In this document: positions 38,625-38,726 of the stretch, in pieces | Numbering within the stretch: the stretch's first letter is position 1 | Layout of the letters: each line of letters starts with the position of its first letter | Source: an uncultured Lachnospiraceae bacterium | GTDB taxonomy: Bacteria; Bacillota; Clostridia; Lachnospirales; Lachnospiraceae | Length of the DNA stretch: 38,726 nt | Assembly (NCBI GenBank): GCA_945609985.1 | Contig: CALYZQ010000013.1 | Coordinates: 1-38,726, forward strand | Reading direction: 5' to 3' | Position numbers and translations under genes: made by a program | The notes under the pieces: generated by a model | The model's database searches: none | What the model saw: the letters and a program-made list of their open reading frames with translations, nothing else | Told to the model about the DNA's origin: nothing

Positions 38625-38681
38625 TTTTATCCTCCCTCCGGAAATCATATATTTCCAGTTCATTTGTTATGGTTACGGTAC

Positions 38682-38710
38682 ATTCTAACATATTTCGCGC
38701 TTTTTTGCAA
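38682..38710 (-). promoter_or_regulatory. sigmaA-type promoter for the zinc-ribbon/ABC-2 operon
   Basis: Minus strand TTGCAA (38705-38710)-17 nt-TAGAAT (38682-38687). Confidence 0.55.
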
Positions 38711-38726
38711 GAAGAGGCTATATTTC

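Noticed and set aside
38026-38688. 220-aa plus-strand Gly/Thr/Cys-repeat ORF (collagen-like appearance)
   Set aside because: It is the antisense reading of the proline-rich repeats of the zinc-ribbon gene; no ribosome-binding site, and the sense frame has clear domains
1-38726. Prophage, transposon, tRNA or rRNA content
   Set aside because: No integrase, transposase, structural phage genes or recognisable tRNA/rRNA sequence found on reading

Overview
The window looks like Clostridia/Lachnospiraceae-type chromosome: moderate-low GC, mostly minus-strand genes, strong GGAGG ribosome-binding sites. I saw no rRNA, tRNA, CRISPR array, transposase or phage module. Recognisable content from left to right: a membrane-tethered Xre regulator with small secreted proteins; an orphan solute-binding-type lipoprotein; a GPH-type sugar symporter and a membrane-anchored GH10 xylanase; a truncated ABC exporter next to an ECF-type sigma factor with a ~340-aa C-terminal extension; TrmL; a DUF6020-like membrane protein; an AIR-synthase/HypE-like protein; a VanW-family protein with an unlisted 35-aa membrane ORF upstream; a 3'-5' exonuclease; a B12-binding radical SAM protein; galactokinase; an aldo/keto reductase; an LCP protein with a strong leader hairpin; a two-subunit ABC exporter with a LacI-family regulator; an iron-type alcohol dehydrogenase; an Xre-HTH/dCMP-deaminase fusion; GNAT, CPBP, cyclase, isochorismatase-like and nitroreductase genes; and a five-gene operon (zinc-ribbon repeat protein, ABC ATPase, two ABC-2 permeases, a bitopic 12-residue-repeat protein). 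The best candidates for something new are (i) that five-gene zinc-ribbon/ABC-2/repeat-protein operon, (ii) the HTH-dCMP deaminase fusion, (iii) a LacI operator pair (perfect 20-bp palindrome TTTCGTGTGCGCACACGAAA plus a 17/20 copy) apparently controlling an exporter rather than sugar genes, and (iv) the sigma factor fused to a large putative sensor/effector domain.
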